A stretch of 64,000 nt of DNA, from NCBI RefSeq assembly GCF_002723915.1, contig NZ_BEWL01000012.1, forward strand, positions 1 to 64,000, given 5' to 3'. The DNA comes from Gluconobacter albidus. Lineage in GTDB: Bacteria; Pseudomonadota; Alphaproteobacteria; Acetobacterales; Acetobacteraceae. A program made the translations under genes and the position numbers. A model generated the notes under the pieces. The model searched no databases. It was not told where the DNA came from and saw only the letters and a list, made by a program, of their open reading frames with translations. This document shows, piece after piece, positions 40,155 to 49,788 of the stretch. Every line of letters starts with the position of its first letter. Position 1 is the stretch's first letter.

Positions 40155-41831
40155 TCACATAATATCTGGCCCGAAATCACCGCCGTCCACGTCTTGCGGG
40201 ACGGTCCACAGGGTCAGGATCTGAAGGGTTGCCGTCGCATCGCCGCCCCGGACATGCTCCGCGACAACCACGCCCAGGCACGGATTGGCCAGCTCCGGGA
40301 CGGGAGCCTGAATCGTAATCGTGTCACCGAGATCGACCTGCCAGCTCAGTTCCACCGGTATGGTGACAGCCCACAGCGTGCGATAGAGGCCCCACAGACG
40401 GCCGTGGGAATCCGCCACGGTCTGGGCATCCTCCGGGAACGCCAGGGCCGTGACGACCGGGGTCGGATCGCTCGGGAGCCGCCAGCGCATCCGTAAGCTC
40501 GCATCGGACCAGACGGCATTGCGATCAGCCATGGCGATCAGGGCCTGCCGGTCGGCCGGGGCCTGCGGGTGCAGACCCGATCCAGCCGTCTGGACCGTGA
40601 AATTGTGCTGCCACCCCATACGCCAGCGCCATGTCGGCGGACTGAGGGAGGCATCCAGAGACACGGACTGGATGTCGGTGATGACAGTCGCATCCAGCGT
40701 CAGGGTCGAGGCGGTCAGGTCATCGACCGCTTCCAGCAGAACAGGCCGCAGCGTGCCCGAGCGCGTTGGCACGATCGAGAGCGCCAGCCCCGAGAGCAGC
40801 GTCCGGACGACGTCCTGTCCCGTGACGGTTTCTGTTCCATCCCAGAACCACCCCGCCCGCCAGGGGGCAAGCGGGCTCTGCGCTGGCCACTGGACGTCGA
40901 TGTAGGATTCCGGAAGAACGAAGTCCTCCAGGAGCATCGTGCGCAGGATGTCCAGGACGTTCTGCGGCGCGGCTCCGGAGGGGAACGACCCGACCGCGTC
41001 CACGGTGATGCCATAGACAGGACGTGTTCCCAGCCGGATCCATGTGCCGGTGCCTCCTCTCTGGATCTGGTAGGTTCCAGGAGCAGGGGACTGGGCATAG
41101 AGATCCGCGACCAGCCCGCCGAAGGCGATGCCACCCGCAAAGCCGCCCTCATAGAGCGCGGAGATCTCGGCCGGCGCATCACTGACCTGATAGACGTAAT
41201 TGACCGCATCAATCAGGACAGGCGTGATGTTACACGCCGTCCCCCGCAGGGTCGGCATGACGCGGCCGGAGACGTTGGCATCCCCGTCCAGACGGCCCGT
41301 GCCCCCATAGATCCGGCCCGCCATGGTGACATCGAGCCAGGACAGCGCCCCGAGCAGGGGCACGGTCAGCGTGCGCCGTCCGGGCTGCCAGAGCGTGCCC
41401 AGACCCGCAAAGACCGGCTGGAGATCCGCGCGCTTCGGATCCTGCCAGATCCCCCGGTCCCGGTCGAAAATCTTACGCCCGCTCAGGATCCGGATGGGCA
41501 GATGGTCATTCGTGCGGCTGGCGACGAGCGCGTCGAGGGAGCCATCATTGATCAGCGTGACCGATCCGAATGACGACGTGCCCCCGAGCGCGTCCGAGGT
41601 CAGGGAAATGCCGCGGTCCAGATCAAACGCCTGGGTGACGATCGGGACATAGGGAACATGGTTTTCATCGACGTACCCCATATCGGAGAAGCGCAGGGTC
41701 TCGATCGTCTCCAGAGACCCCGCACTCCGCCGCAGCGTTCCGCGTGGCCGGCTGCCATGGGCCGGAAGGCCATCGACCTGGACAGCCAGGGTATCGACCA
41801 GGTCGATCTCGACTGCCCGGATCACTGTCAT
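40155..41831 (-). CDS. phage tail hub/tip protein
   Basis: This large (558 residues) beta-rich protein lies directly after the tape measure, the usual place for the distal tail and hub proteins of siphophages. The N terminus begins with MTVIRAVEIDLVDT. A Trp-rich middle (WDGTETVTGQDV) and a C-terminal OB-like stretch (VDLGDTITIQAP) are seen. The assignment rests on gene order. Confidence 0.7.
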   Translation of the reverse strand: MTVIRAVEIDLVDTLAVQVDGLPAHGSRPRGTLRRSAGSLETIETLRFSDMGYVDENHVPYVPIVTQAFDLDRGISLTSDALGGTSSFGSVTLINDGSLDALVASRTNDHLPIRILSGRKIFDRDRGIWQDPKRADLQPVFAGLGTLWQPGRRTLTVPLLGALSWLDVTMAGRIYGGTGRLDGDANVSGRVMPTLRGTACNITPVLIDAVNYVYQVSDAPAEISALYEGGFAGGIAFGGLVADLYAQSPAPGTYQIQRGGTGTWIRLGTRPVYGITVDAVGSFPSGAAPQNVLDILRTMLLEDFVLPESYIDVQWPAQSPLAPWRAGWFWDGTETVTGQDVVRTLLSGLALSIVPTRSGTLRPVLLEAVDDLTASTLTLDATVITDIQSVSLDASLSPPTWRWRMGWQHNFTVQTAGSGLHPQAPADRQALIAMADRNAVWSDASLRMRWRLPSDPTPVVTALAFPEDAQTVADSHGRLWGLYRTLWAVTIPVELSWQVDLGDTITIQAPVPELANPCLGVVVAEHVRGGDATATLQILTLWTVPQDVDGGDFGPDIM

Positions 41832-41832
41832 G

Positions 41833-44800
41833 TCATGCTGCCTTTCCGGTGGTGGATTTCATGCTCTGCATGCGGGTCTCACTCAGCTGCTTGGTGGCCA
41901 GATCGACCAGCTGCGCCAGCGTCGTGTTGAGCGTGTCGGTGGACGTCTTCAGCGCCTCTTTCATGACGGAGGCCGTCAGATCGTCCGTACCGATGCTCCC
42001 CAGGCTCTGGAGTGCCTGCATGACGCGGGCATAGTCCTGGGCATAGGCCGTGCCTGACCCGTTGAAGGTCTTGCTCTGGGCCAGCAGGGTCTGCATGTCG
42101 CCCTGCATGGCCTGAAGCGCCGTGAAGCTCCCGCCCTGGGCTGCCGTCAGATCGGTCGTGAAGTTGTCATTCGCGACCTTGTACTGATCGGCGGCCGACA
42201 GCGGAGAGGCATCCGACGTGGCCAGACCCGCGCCATAGGTCTCCAGGCTGGACATGACGCTTTCAGCGCTTTGCAGCGCCTGGTCATTGTACTGCTGCTG
42301 GATCTTCAGGCGCTCGGCCGAGAGGGTTTTCTCCAGGTCGGCCGACTGGCTGATATATTCCTGCTGGGACGTGTAGGCGTCCCCGAGGAAGTTCTTCCAG
42401 TTGTCCGCCAGCTGCTGGCGCTGCTGGTCCGCACTGACATCGAAGTTCGTCAGCGCGGCCCCTTCATCATCGCCCGTGGCCGTCTGGTACCGCGCCTGAA
42501 CCGACAGATCGCTCTGTCGCAGCGTGTCCAGCTGGGAGGCAAAGCCCTGGTCGTAAAGCGACTGGTACTTCGCATTCAGCTGGGTACCGTCCAGCCCGTA
42601 CTGACTGGCCTGCGAGGCGGCTGCCTCATAGGTCTGTTTCAGCGCGGCCATCTGATCCACCCAGGACTGCTGTCCCGAGACCGTGGCCTTGAGCAGCCCC
42701 GGCATCGTCGTGTCGACGAAGGTCGTGATGGTGGAGATCTGGGTCTGGAGATCCGACGTCGACAGCGATTTGCCATCGAGCGCCGTGTCCAAAGCCGTTT
42801 TCAGATCCCCGCTGGCTTTCGTGAAACTGCCGACCGTGACCGTACCGTCCGAATTGAACTTCGAAACGGCAACGCCCAGCTGGTCGACCGTGTCGGCCAT
42901 GGTCTTCAGGTTGGCGATCGCCGTTGCATAATCCGAGACGGATGTTGCATCGCTCGGCAGCCCCTGTTGCAGGGCCTGCTGGAATGTGGCGTCCGACGTG
43001 CTGTAGGTCGCCTGTTTCAGCAGATCCGTCAGCGAGACGGACTGGAGGGACTTGTCCTTGTTGTTCTTGTCATCCCGGACCGTGCCCAGCAGCCCGCCAT
43101 TGCCGCCGCCAATCGTGACCCCGTCCGTGGACAGGACCTTGTTGAACGACGCGATGTCGGATTTGAGCTGCTCCGTGATCTGATCGGTCTGGGCCTGGTT
43201 CCAGGTCTTGCCAAGCGACAGCGAGCCTCCCGTCGTCATGACCTGGTCGATCGTGTACGGGTTTTTCTTGTGCCCGAAGAGACCACCCATAAGCCCGCCC
43301 AGACCGCCGCCGATCAGACCGCCCAGCATGGTGCCGATGACTGGAATGAACGATCCGGCCGCAGCACCTGCCGCCGCTCCGACGCCGCTTCCGATCATGC
43401 CGTTGGTCTTTGTCCCACCGCCGATGCCGGACAAAGCCGAGCCGAGCCCGAAACCCCCGCCGATCCCGCCAAGGAGGTTGCCCACCGTGGCCGTGCCGAA
43501 CAGGTTGGTCTTGAGGCCGGAGGACAGCCAGGACGTGGAGCCGCCAGAGCTGCCTGTTACCGTCAGGGGATTCCATCCCCAGCCACCAGAGTCCTGGCTG
43601 ATCGCGGTCGCTCCCGCACTCATCGAAGACGAAGAGCTGCCCGACAGAATGGACGAGACATCGCCCAGGGTCGTGCGGCTCTTGCCGTCGATCGCGTTCA
43701 GCAGCGGGTTGATCAGGGCCAGCTTGGCGATCACGGAGATCAGCTGGCTTTCCACGCCCTGCATGGCCGACTTGAACGTCACCCCGCCATTCGAGGCGTT
43801 GACCAGGGCCTGCGTGAAGCTGCTCGACAGCGTGTCGGCTGCCGAAGAGATATCGCTGGTCAGTTCGTTCAGCGTGTCCTGCTGCTTCTGGTAAGCGTTC
43901 GTAGCCGTCTGGATCGCCGCGACGTTCTCCAGATCGGTCTGTGAGGCCTTGGATGTCAGGCCTCTGCCGCTTTCAAGAAGCGCGTTGCGTTCTTTGAGAA
44001 CGGCCATCTGCACGGAAACAGCGTCGGAGTTCTGTCCGATCGCATCCGTCTCTGCCTTGATGTAGCTGAGATCTAGGCTCTGGCCATAAAGTTTTCCAGC
44101 GGTCGAAAGGTCCCCCTGAACCTCGGCCGCCCGTCTCATGGCATCAGTTTTTTCCTGTATCTGTCGTGTCTGCTCCTTCTCCTTGGGGAGAGACGTATCC
44201 TGAACGTTCTCATAGGCTTCCACGGAGCGCAGATAATCGTCCAGGCTGCCCTTGCTGGCATCATATCCTTTGAGCACATTCTCCTGAGCCGCCGTCTTAC
44301 GGTTCATGGCCTCGATGCCGCTGTTGAACTCGCCTGTCAGGATCTGCTGTTCGTTTGATTCCGCCTTCAGGAGCTGCGCTGCCGTGGCATGGGCGTAACC
44401 CAGCTTGCGGGCGGCTTCTTCGGTCTGCTGGTCGACCTGAACCATGGCTTTCTGCGCCGCCGTGCCAGCCCAGGCCGCATCCGTCGCCTGCTGCTGCTGA
44501 TGTGCCAGCTCCTGCATCGGATCGCGCAGATCGTTCAGCGCGGCCTTATGCGTCATCAGGCGATCGGTCAGAGCCTGCGTTTTTGCATCATAGTCAGCGT
44601 CGGTGATGACGCCTGCCTGACGCTGCTTGTCCAGTTCTGCCTGCGCATCAGTCATCTGCTTGATGGCGTTGACTTGATCCGACCTCTTGGAAGTCGTCGA
44701 GCTGTCCGGGGTCTTCAGGGCATCGTCGATCTTGCCCTGCATGGCCGCGAGGGTCGTCGCACCATAGGTTTTCCCGCCCGTGACCTGCTGGGCATAGTCC

Positions 44801-46503
44801 TGCACGGACTGCGGGACCGTGGTTTTCCCCTGAAGGTATTTGTCGACGTTCCCTTCGCCCCAGTTATAGGCCATGGCGACCAGCTGCTCGTTGCCGCTGT
44901 ATTTGGAATACAGCCGGACCAGCAGACGCTCGGCCGCCGTGACGTTGCCGGTCGGATCCGTCAGGTCGTTGCCGGCTGCATTCGCCGGCATGACCTGCAT
45001 GCCGCCGATCGCGCCAGCCGAGGAGGTCACGACCGCGCCACTGCGGTCATACTGCCCCGTCGTGCTTTCGACTGGCTGGATCCGATGTGCCAGGGAGATG
45101 ACGTCGGAGTTCGCGCCGATCTGCTGGCCGACCGTATCAATCAGCCCTGACATGCCCGAGCTGGTGCCCTGCTGGATCTGCTGTTGCTGGGCCTCATAGG
45201 CGACATGGGCCGGCTGGAAACTGTCCATCCAGCCCTTGAGTTCTTTGACCTTGTTGATCAGGTTTGTCAGGCCGTCGATCGTTTTGGCGGTCTGCGCGAC
45301 CAGGAAGCCCCCGACCTTGTTACCGAAACTCTCGACGCCTTCCATCGGACCGGCCCAGGCATCCTTGAGATTGCGGACCGACTGCTGAAACGGCGTCAGC
45401 CCCTGATCCACAGCGCCGCGCGTGGCCGATTCAAGCTGGCCCATGAGCAGCTGCCAGGCCTGCATCCGGTTGCCGCTGTCCTGAAGATCCTTGACCTGAC
45501 TGACCAGCCCCTGATGAACGCCCAGCAGACCCTTGTCGGCAAAGTCCTGCGCCGCCTTGGCCGGGTCCGTGTAGGCGTCTGCCATTTCCTTGGCAGCTTC
45601 AGGCACGGTCTCGCCCATGACTTCCGCCAGATCCCGTGCTTCCTGCGTCAGCGACGTCAGGCTGGAACTGTCGACCGTGGGCAGGGCCGCAAAGGTCGTG
45701 GTCACGCTGCGGCTGTCAGCGAGGGATAGACCGCTGCTGGTCGAGAGCCGCCGGGAGGCGGATTCCGCCGCGCTGGCCATTGCCGTGTAATCATCGCGGG
45801 TTGCGCGCAGGTGCTGCGACAGCGTCGCCAGTTGCTCCTGCTCTGCTTCGGCCGCAGACCCGATTTTATAGACGGAAGCTGCCGCCGCTGCACCTGCGAC
45901 AGCCAGACCGGCAGGGCCGATCATCCATCCTGCGACAGTTTCAAGAGCCCCACCAAAACCGCCCATGATCTGGATCATGTTCGGCAGCTGATAGAACGCA
46001 GCCTGGAAGGCGGATCCGCCTGCCATCACCTGGTCAAAGAACTTGTGCGCTTCGTCCGCCAGGATGCCCATCTTCTGGCTGGAGAGACCAGCTTTCTGGC
46101 CCGTTTCCTCCAGGGCATCGCCTGCCTTTTTGGCGGCCTGCACGGCATCCGCATGAGTCTGCGTCAGCTTCTGGACTTTGGCAGCCTGTGCATCATAGGA
46201 CCGTGTCGCCTGCTCCTGTGTAATCTCGCCGCGACGGACACTCTCCGCCAGAGTATCCGCTGAAGTAACAAGGTTGTTCTGAGCTTTTTCGAGCGCATTG
46301 GCGCTCTTGGTTACGGCGTCCCAGGTATTGACCAGACCTGTCCCGCTTTTGGTGCTGCGCTGGATCTTGGAATCTGTGATTTCAGCACTGTCCCCAACGC
46401 GATCGAGACCATCCGCTACAGCATCAAGCGCAGCGGCATCAGCCTGGGCTGAAGAGGCGATCTGGCTGCGGTAGGAAACTTCGAGCTCTTCAACCGTCGC
46501 CAT
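41833..46503 (-). CDS. tape measure protein with lytic transglycosylase domain
   Basis: The longest gene of the prophage (1556 residues) encodes the tail-length ruler. The N-terminal 470 residues are helical and coiled-coil. A soluble lytic transglycosylase (SLT) domain lies at about 473-560, with a likely catalytic glutamate in QPVES, GAIGGMQVMP and YNWGEGN. A Gly-rich hydrophobic region (about 1000-1080) may insert into the inner membrane on DNA entry. The C terminus is again helical. The family rule of about 1.5 angstrom per residue would predict a tail near 230 nm (inference). Confidence 0.92.
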   Translation of the reverse strand: MATVEELEVSYRSQIASSAQADAAALDAVADGLDRVGDSAEITDSKIQRSTKSGTGLVNTWDAVTKSANALEKAQNNLVTSADTLAESVRRGEITQEQATRSYDAQAAKVQKLTQTHADAVQAAKKAGDALEETGQKAGLSSQKMGILADEAHKFFDQVMAGGSAFQAAFYQLPNMIQIMGGFGGALETVAGWMIGPAGLAVAGAAAAASVYKIGSAAEAEQEQLATLSQHLRATRDDYTAMASAAESASRRLSTSSGLSLADSRSVTTTFAALPTVDSSSLTSLTQEARDLAEVMGETVPEAAKEMADAYTDPAKAAQDFADKGLLGVHQGLVSQVKDLQDSGNRMQAWQLLMGQLESATRGAVDQGLTPFQQSVRNLKDAWAGPMEGVESFGNKVGGFLVAQTAKTIDGLTNLINKVKELKGWMDSFQPAHVAYEAQQQQIQQGTSSGMSGLIDTVGQQIGANSDVISLAHRIQPVESTTGQYDRSGAVVTSSAGAIGGMQVMPANAAGNDLTDPTGNVTAAERLLVRLYSKYSGNEQLVAMAYNWGEGNVDKYLQGKTTVPQSVQDYAQQVTGGKTYGATTLAAMQGKIDDALKTPDSSTTSKRSDQVNAIKQMTDAQAELDKQRQAGVITDADYDAKTQALTDRLMTHKAALNDLRDPMQELAHQQQQATDAAWAGTAAQKAMVQVDQQTEEAARKLGYAHATAAQLLKAESNEQQILTGEFNSGIEAMNRKTAAQENVLKGYDASKGSLDDYLRSVEAYENVQDTSLPKEKEQTRQIQEKTDAMRRAAEVQGDLSTAGKLYGQSLDLSYIKAETDAIGQNSDAVSVQMAVLKERNALLESGRGLTSKASQTDLENVAAIQTATNAYQKQQDTLNELTSDISSAADTLSSSFTQALVNASNGGVTFKSAMQGVESQLISVIAKLALINPLLNAIDGKSRTTLGDVSSILSGSSSSSMSAGATAISQDSGGWGWNPLTVTGSSGGSTSWLSSGLKTNLFGTATVGNLLGGIGGGFGLGSALSGIGGGTKTNGMIGSGVGAAAGAAAGSFIPVIGTMLGGLIGGGLGGLMGGLFGHKKNPYTIDQVMTTGGSLSLGKTWNQAQTDQITEQLKSDIASFNKVLSTDGVTIGGGNGGLLGTVRDDKNNKDKSLQSVSLTDLLKQATYSTSDATFQQALQQGLPSDATSVSDYATAIANLKTMADTVDQLGVAVSKFNSDGTVTVGSFTKASGDLKTALDTALDGKSLSTSDLQTQISTITTFVDTTMPGLLKATVSGQQSWVDQMAALKQTYEAAASQASQYGLDGTQLNAKYQSLYDQGFASQLDTLRQSDLSVQARYQTATGDDEGAALTNFDVSADQQRQQLADNWKNFLGDAYTSQQEYISQSADLEKTLSAERLKIQQQYNDQALQSAESVMSSLETYGAGLATSDASPLSAADQYKVANDNFTTDLTAAQGGSFTALQAMQGDMQTLLAQSKTFNGSGTAYAQDYARVMQALQSLGSIGTDDLTASVMKEALKTSTDTLNTTLAQLVDLATKQLSETRMQSMKSTTGKAA

Positions 46504-46515
46504 GGTCGCGTTCCT

Positions 46516-47160
46516 TCAGATTCGTTTTGTCAGGATCATGGCCGGGTAGGTCATGGATGTGCCGGCAGCGCGGCTCTTGCTCCGCCCCTTGCTGCGCCGA
46601 AGGACGTAAGGGGCATTTTCCATCAGGCCAGACGGAATGGTGACGAAGGCGCGGGCTGCGTTCACGGTTGGGAATTTGCGCTGCACCAGCTTGCGGACCG
46701 CGTCGACGATGCCCGGAGGCACAGACATTTTCTTCATCGCGCCCGTGTCGATCTTGCGCGCATAGGGCTGCGGGTTGACGATCATGACCGACACGCCTTC
46801 CGGGATGTCCGCCACGTCCTGTGTCCAGGGCCGGCCATCGACGACCACCATCCAGCTGTCTCGGTAGCGTCCGGATCGCACCGGAGAGCGGTCCTTGCAC
46901 AGCTGAAGCGCGGCCTGGGCTGCCAGCCCCATGACGTTGAACTTGTAGAGGATGAAGCCGTCCGGCTGGACGGCTGTCTCCGGCGCGCCCTGTCGACCAT
47001 CCACGATCGTCACCCAGTGCGGCGGCGCATCCCCGCTCCGGACCACCTGATCGCGGGCCTTGATGGCCACAGCCGCGAGCCGCGCGGACTGCGCGGCTGG
47101 CGACAGGGTCTGGTCCCGGAACAGACGGATATTGCGGGCCACGCTGCGCGGAGACGCCAT
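46516..47160 (-). CDS. tail protein, unknown (between tape measure and tail chaperone)
   Basis: The 214-residue basic protein is encoded between the chaperone frameshift product and the tape measure. It has an Arg-rich N terminus, a SPVRSGRYRDSW motif that resembles HK97 gp10-like tail-completion proteins, and a Ser/Lys-rich C terminus. The match to gp10 is only a short resemblance. ATG 47160 follows the upstream stop by one base. Confidence 0.7.
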   Translation of the reverse strand: MASPRSVARNIRLFRDQTLSPAAQSARLAAVAIKARDQVVRSGDAPPHWVTIVDGRQGAPETAVQPDGFILYKFNVMGLAAQAALQLCKDRSPVRSGRYRDSWMVVVDGRPWTQDVADIPEGVSVMIVNPQPYARKIDTGAMKKMSVPPGIVDAVRKLVQRKFPTVNAARAFVTIPSGLMENAPYVLRRSKGRSKSRAAGTSMTYPAMILTKRI

Positions 47161-47161
47161 G

Positions 47162-47976
47162 TCACTTCCTCATGAGGGTCTGCATGTCCTGGGAAATCGC
47201 GTTGTTGCGGAACCGCAGAAACACGGCATCAAGGGCGCGGATCAGGTCATGGACGTAAACCCGTTCCTCGTCCGTCACGCGGTTGGCCTCACACCAGCGG
47301 TCAATGGCCAGCCAGAAGATCGGCCCCGGCCGCGAGACGATGCGGATCATACCCATGGATGCCCCGACCCCATCAGAGGTCCAGGCGCGGTCATGCTGGA
47401 GTTCATGCCACGCCCGCCAGGGGACTTCATTCCAGGGATCGGGAAGGACCCGGTATTGCAGGGCCGTTTCCCGGATTTCGGGGATTTCATTCTCCCCGGT
47501 ATAGGCGCCCCATTCCAGTTCCCACTGGAGCGCCGCGATCAGTTTCCCGCTGCGGCCTTGGCCTGTTCGGCGCGGTCACTGCCAACGCGGCCGGCCGCCA
47601 TGATCGCCAGCGTGGTCAGGGCCGGGTAGTTGCCGCTTTCCAGCATGCTGCGGAAATCATCGACGCTCACCGGCTGATCGTCCGCGCCGTCGAGGCCGCG
47701 CACACCGAGCACGCACTGGCGGGCGATGGCCTTGCCCTGGCAGACGTCATCCGTGGTCGGTGGCAGGGCGTCCGGAGCATAGAAGCCGGCACCGGCACGC
47801 TGCGAGCGGTTCAGCTCACGGGCGGATTCCAGACGCAGGGCATAGAGCGTGTCGCGGTAGGCCGGCGTGAAGCCGCGCGTGGTGATGAAGAAGGTATTGC
47901 CTTCCGGACCGACTTCGATCTCTTCGCCTTCGGAAACCTTGCTGAGATCGCGGGAAAAAGTGGAGAGCTTGGCCAT
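47162..47976 (-). CDS. tail assembly chaperone, -1 frameshift fusion (G-T type)
   Basis: Translation from ATG 47976 that slips -1 at GGGAAAC (47542-47548) continues in an open frame to the stop at 47162-47164. The fusion would have about 271 residues (145 + 126), close to lambda gpGT (279). The downstream frame is open and protein-like (Trp/Glu-rich, then WLAIDRWCEAN), with no start of its own at its head. Its location just before the tape measure is where siphophages place this frameshift. The product keeps the tape measure soluble and recruits tail-tube protein. Confidence 0.85.
47539..47976 (-). CDS. tail assembly chaperone, unshifted product (G type)
   Basis: The unshifted product has 145 residues and ends just after the slippery site. 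It is acidic at the N terminus, helical, and Ala-rich at the end. In lambda the shorter product outnumbers the fusion by about thirty to one, and the ratio matters for assembly. It follows the tail-tube gene by 51 bases. Starts other than ATG 47976 are unlikely. Confidence 0.85.
   Translation of the reverse strand: MAKLSTFSRDLSKVSEGEEIEVGPEGNTFFITTRGFTPAYRDTLYALRLESARELNRSQRAGAGFYAPDALPPTTDDVCQGKAIARQCVLGVRGLDGADDQPVSVDDFRSMLESGNYPALTTLAIMAAGRVGSDRAEQAKAAAGN
47542..47548 (-). promoter_or_regulatory. -1 ribosomal frameshift site GGGAAAC
   Basis: The heptamer fits X-XXY-YYZ and lies in the right phase: zero-frame codons are GCG-GGA-AAC followed directly by TGA. A slip of one base back gives CTG-ATC-GCG and enters the long open frame. 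Confidence 0.88.
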
Positions 47977-48027
47977 GTGAATTTTTCCAGTCTGAAATAA
48001 GGGATAAAAAGCGCAGATTTCCGGGGA

Positions 48028-48984
48028 TCAGCCGCCCGGAGCAGCTGCCGGGATGCGCTGGATCTTGAAGGTGCCACCGCCAGCCTGCGGATTGCCTTCG
48101 ATGTCAAAGGTGGCGACGATCGAGGTGTTCTTGCTGCCAGCATTGATGACCGGGTTGCGCAGCGCCGCGTTCAGGAAAGTCAGGATGTAGCTGTTGCCGT
48201 CCGCGTCCTTGACCGTGGTGACGATCGGCCCCTGCGTGCCACTGGCCCAGACCTGATACATGTCCCAGGTCTTGAAGAAGATCTGCGCCGAGCCCGAAGC
48301 CAGCAGCTGACCGACGCGGATGCCGCAGGCGTCGGCATGGCCCATGCCGTAATCCGAACCCGAGCCATCACGGGCCAGCGTGATCTGGATCTGCTTGACG
48401 CAGCCATCCGGAGCCACGCCGTTCACAGTCATGCCGACGAAGTTGTCGACCGTGTTGAACACGCGACCGGACGGCGCATCGGTGTAGGTTGCAGCCGGGT
48501 CGGCATCCGCAAGCGTCTCCTGCTTGCAGGAGAAGTCGAAAGACGTCGACGCAAAGCTGCCCTGGGCAAAGGTCAGCTGCGCCTGAGTGCAGTAGCTGCC
48601 CGGACGCACCACCCACTTGCCGTTCATCTTTTCGATGATGGTCCAGGTCTTCACGACAGCGCCGTTCTGCGCGACGTTGTTCGCCCAGTCTGCGCCGAGT
48701 ACGGCTGCCAGCATGTCGTCGTAGGTGCCATAAGACAGCGCGCCCGACAGTGTGCCGGCCACGGAAGTCTGCGTCAGGACGGCCTGTGCCGCCTCGATAT
48801 CGGCATTGATTTCGTCCGGGCGCTGGGTCGCGTCCGTCGGCTTGAAGTTCTCGCCCGTAAAGCGGGTGCGCTGATAGTTTCCCGTGGCCGGGACGCCGTA
48901 AGTCGGCTCCATGGCATAGGAAATGGCAGTATCGTTCGCCTGCGCGGCGGCCTGATAGCCTGCCGTGGCTCCGGTAAAGGCCAT
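48028..48984 (-). CDS. major tail tube protein
   Basis: This 318-residue, Ala/Gly/Thr-rich beta protein lies between the tail terminator and the chaperone, the standard site of the siphophage tube gene. It has no signal peptide and four or more cysteines. A T7-ATG hairpin with a UUCG-type loop precedes the ribosome-binding site (gaggtgaaac) and ATG 48984. Confidence 0.82.
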   Translation of the reverse strand: MAFTGATAGYQAAAQANDTAISYAMEPTYGVPATGNYQRTRFTGENFKPTDATQRPDEINADIEAAQAVLTQTSVAGTLSGALSYGTYDDMLAAVLGADWANNVAQNGAVVKTWTIIEKMNGKWVVRPGSYCTQAQLTFAQGSFASTSFDFSCKQETLADADPAATYTDAPSGRVFNTVDNFVGMTVNGVAPDGCVKQIQITLARDGSGSDYGMGHADACGIRVGQLLASGSAQIFFKTWDMYQVWASGTQGPIVTTVKDADGNSYILTFLNAALRNPVINAGSKNTSIVATFDIEGNPQAGGGTFKIQRIPAAAPGG

Positions 48985-48993
48985 GTTTCACCT

Positions 48994-49020
48994 CATAAAA
49001 AAAGCCACCCGAAGGTGGCT
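48994..49020 (-). terminator. terminator-like hairpin (T7-ATG family, copy 3)
   Basis: Minus strand AGCCACC pairs perfectly with GGTGGCT around TTCG and runs into T7-ATG. The tail-tube ATG is 9 bases further on. The upstream gene (tail terminator) stops at 49043, so this hairpin sits exactly between head/connector and tail genes. Confidence 0.88.
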
Positions 49021-49042
49021 GTGTCAGGAATTTCAGGAAGGA

Positions 49043-49465
49043 TCAGGACGCTGGCAGGACAATGTCCTGGTAGCGGTAGTCCACCATCAGGGAAAAGCGG
49101 ATCCAGTTGCCCGTTTCGTCCTGAGCAGGCGGGTCGAAGCCCTGATCGTCGTAATACAGTCCCTTCGGCAAATATTCGACAGGAACCCGAAAGGCGACGG
49201 AGAGGATCTTGCGCTTCTGAACCGCATCAATCGCGCCTGTTCCGCGCTGCACCATCAGATGTAGCCAGATCTGGCCTGTCTCTTCATTGATGATTTCCCC
49301 GACACCCAGACGCCCCGAGGCTGCACTGGCGGTCTCGAAATAAACCCACGGATCAGTTCCAGGATCGAGGTCCTGGGCAAGAATATCCTTGACCTTCAGA
49401 CCTAGCGGCGCGGCTGCTGCCGTGGCCCGGTCAAAGGCATCCTGCCAGACGACGGGAGAGGTCAT
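49043..49465 (-). CDS. tail terminator-like protein
   Basis: From ATG 49465 this gives 140 residues; the longer frame from 49498 would run into the upstream gene. The start overlaps the stop of the upstream gene (ATGA). Size and place (after the head-tail stopper, before the tail tube) match tail terminator or completion proteins. No strong motif is visible. Confidence 0.7.
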   Translation of the reverse strand: MTSPVVWQDAFDRATAAAAPLGLKVKDILAQDLDPGTDPWVYFETASAASGRLGVGEIINEETGQIWLHLMVQRGTGAIDAVQKRKILSVAFRVPVEYLPKGLYYDDQGFDPPAQDETGNWIRFSLMVDYRYQDIVLPAS

Positions 49466-49788
49466 GTTCCACCTGCTGCAAAGAGTTTCCAGCCGCAAAT
49501 CTCACTGCCGTCATAAACAGCCGTGGCGTCCGTCAGCATGTATCGGCGGCCACCATCCGTCAGGATGTCCATGTTGCGGGGCTGTCCATAGGCTGCGGCC
49601 GACAACTCATCATTCAGGGTTTCTGCCACGAAAGGCATGACGGAAACCCCCGCCTCCAGCGCGGCCGTGGCGGGCGGAGCAGAATAGGCAATCAGAGAGA
49701 CCGGATCGGACTTGTCGGATCGCGACAGCGTCATCATGCGCCCTTTATGCCGGATCTGCCGACGCCGGCTTTCAGTAATCTGTCCCAT
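49462..49788 (-). CDS. head-tail stopper-like protein
   Basis: The 108-residue protein begins with a basic stretch and has a beta-rich core (DILTDGGRRYMLTDATAVYDG). It lies between the connector and tail terminator genes and overlaps both (one base and four bases). Position points to a head completion or stopper protein. Confidence 0.65.
   Translation of the reverse strand: MGQITESRRRQIRHKGRMMTLSRSDKSDPVSLIAYSAPPATAALEAGVSVMPFVAETLNDELSAAAYGQPRNMDILTDGGRRYMLTDATAVYDGSEICGWKLFAAGGT

Noticed and set aside
42271-43944. 557-residue plus-strand frame
   Set aside because: Antisense shadow of the tape-measure gene in GC-rich DNA; composition is Arg/Gly/Leu-rich with no domain.
47162-47356. Separate 64-residue gene
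   Set aside because: The frame is open far upstream and joins the chaperone by a -1 shift at GGGAAAC; the internal ATG is not needed.
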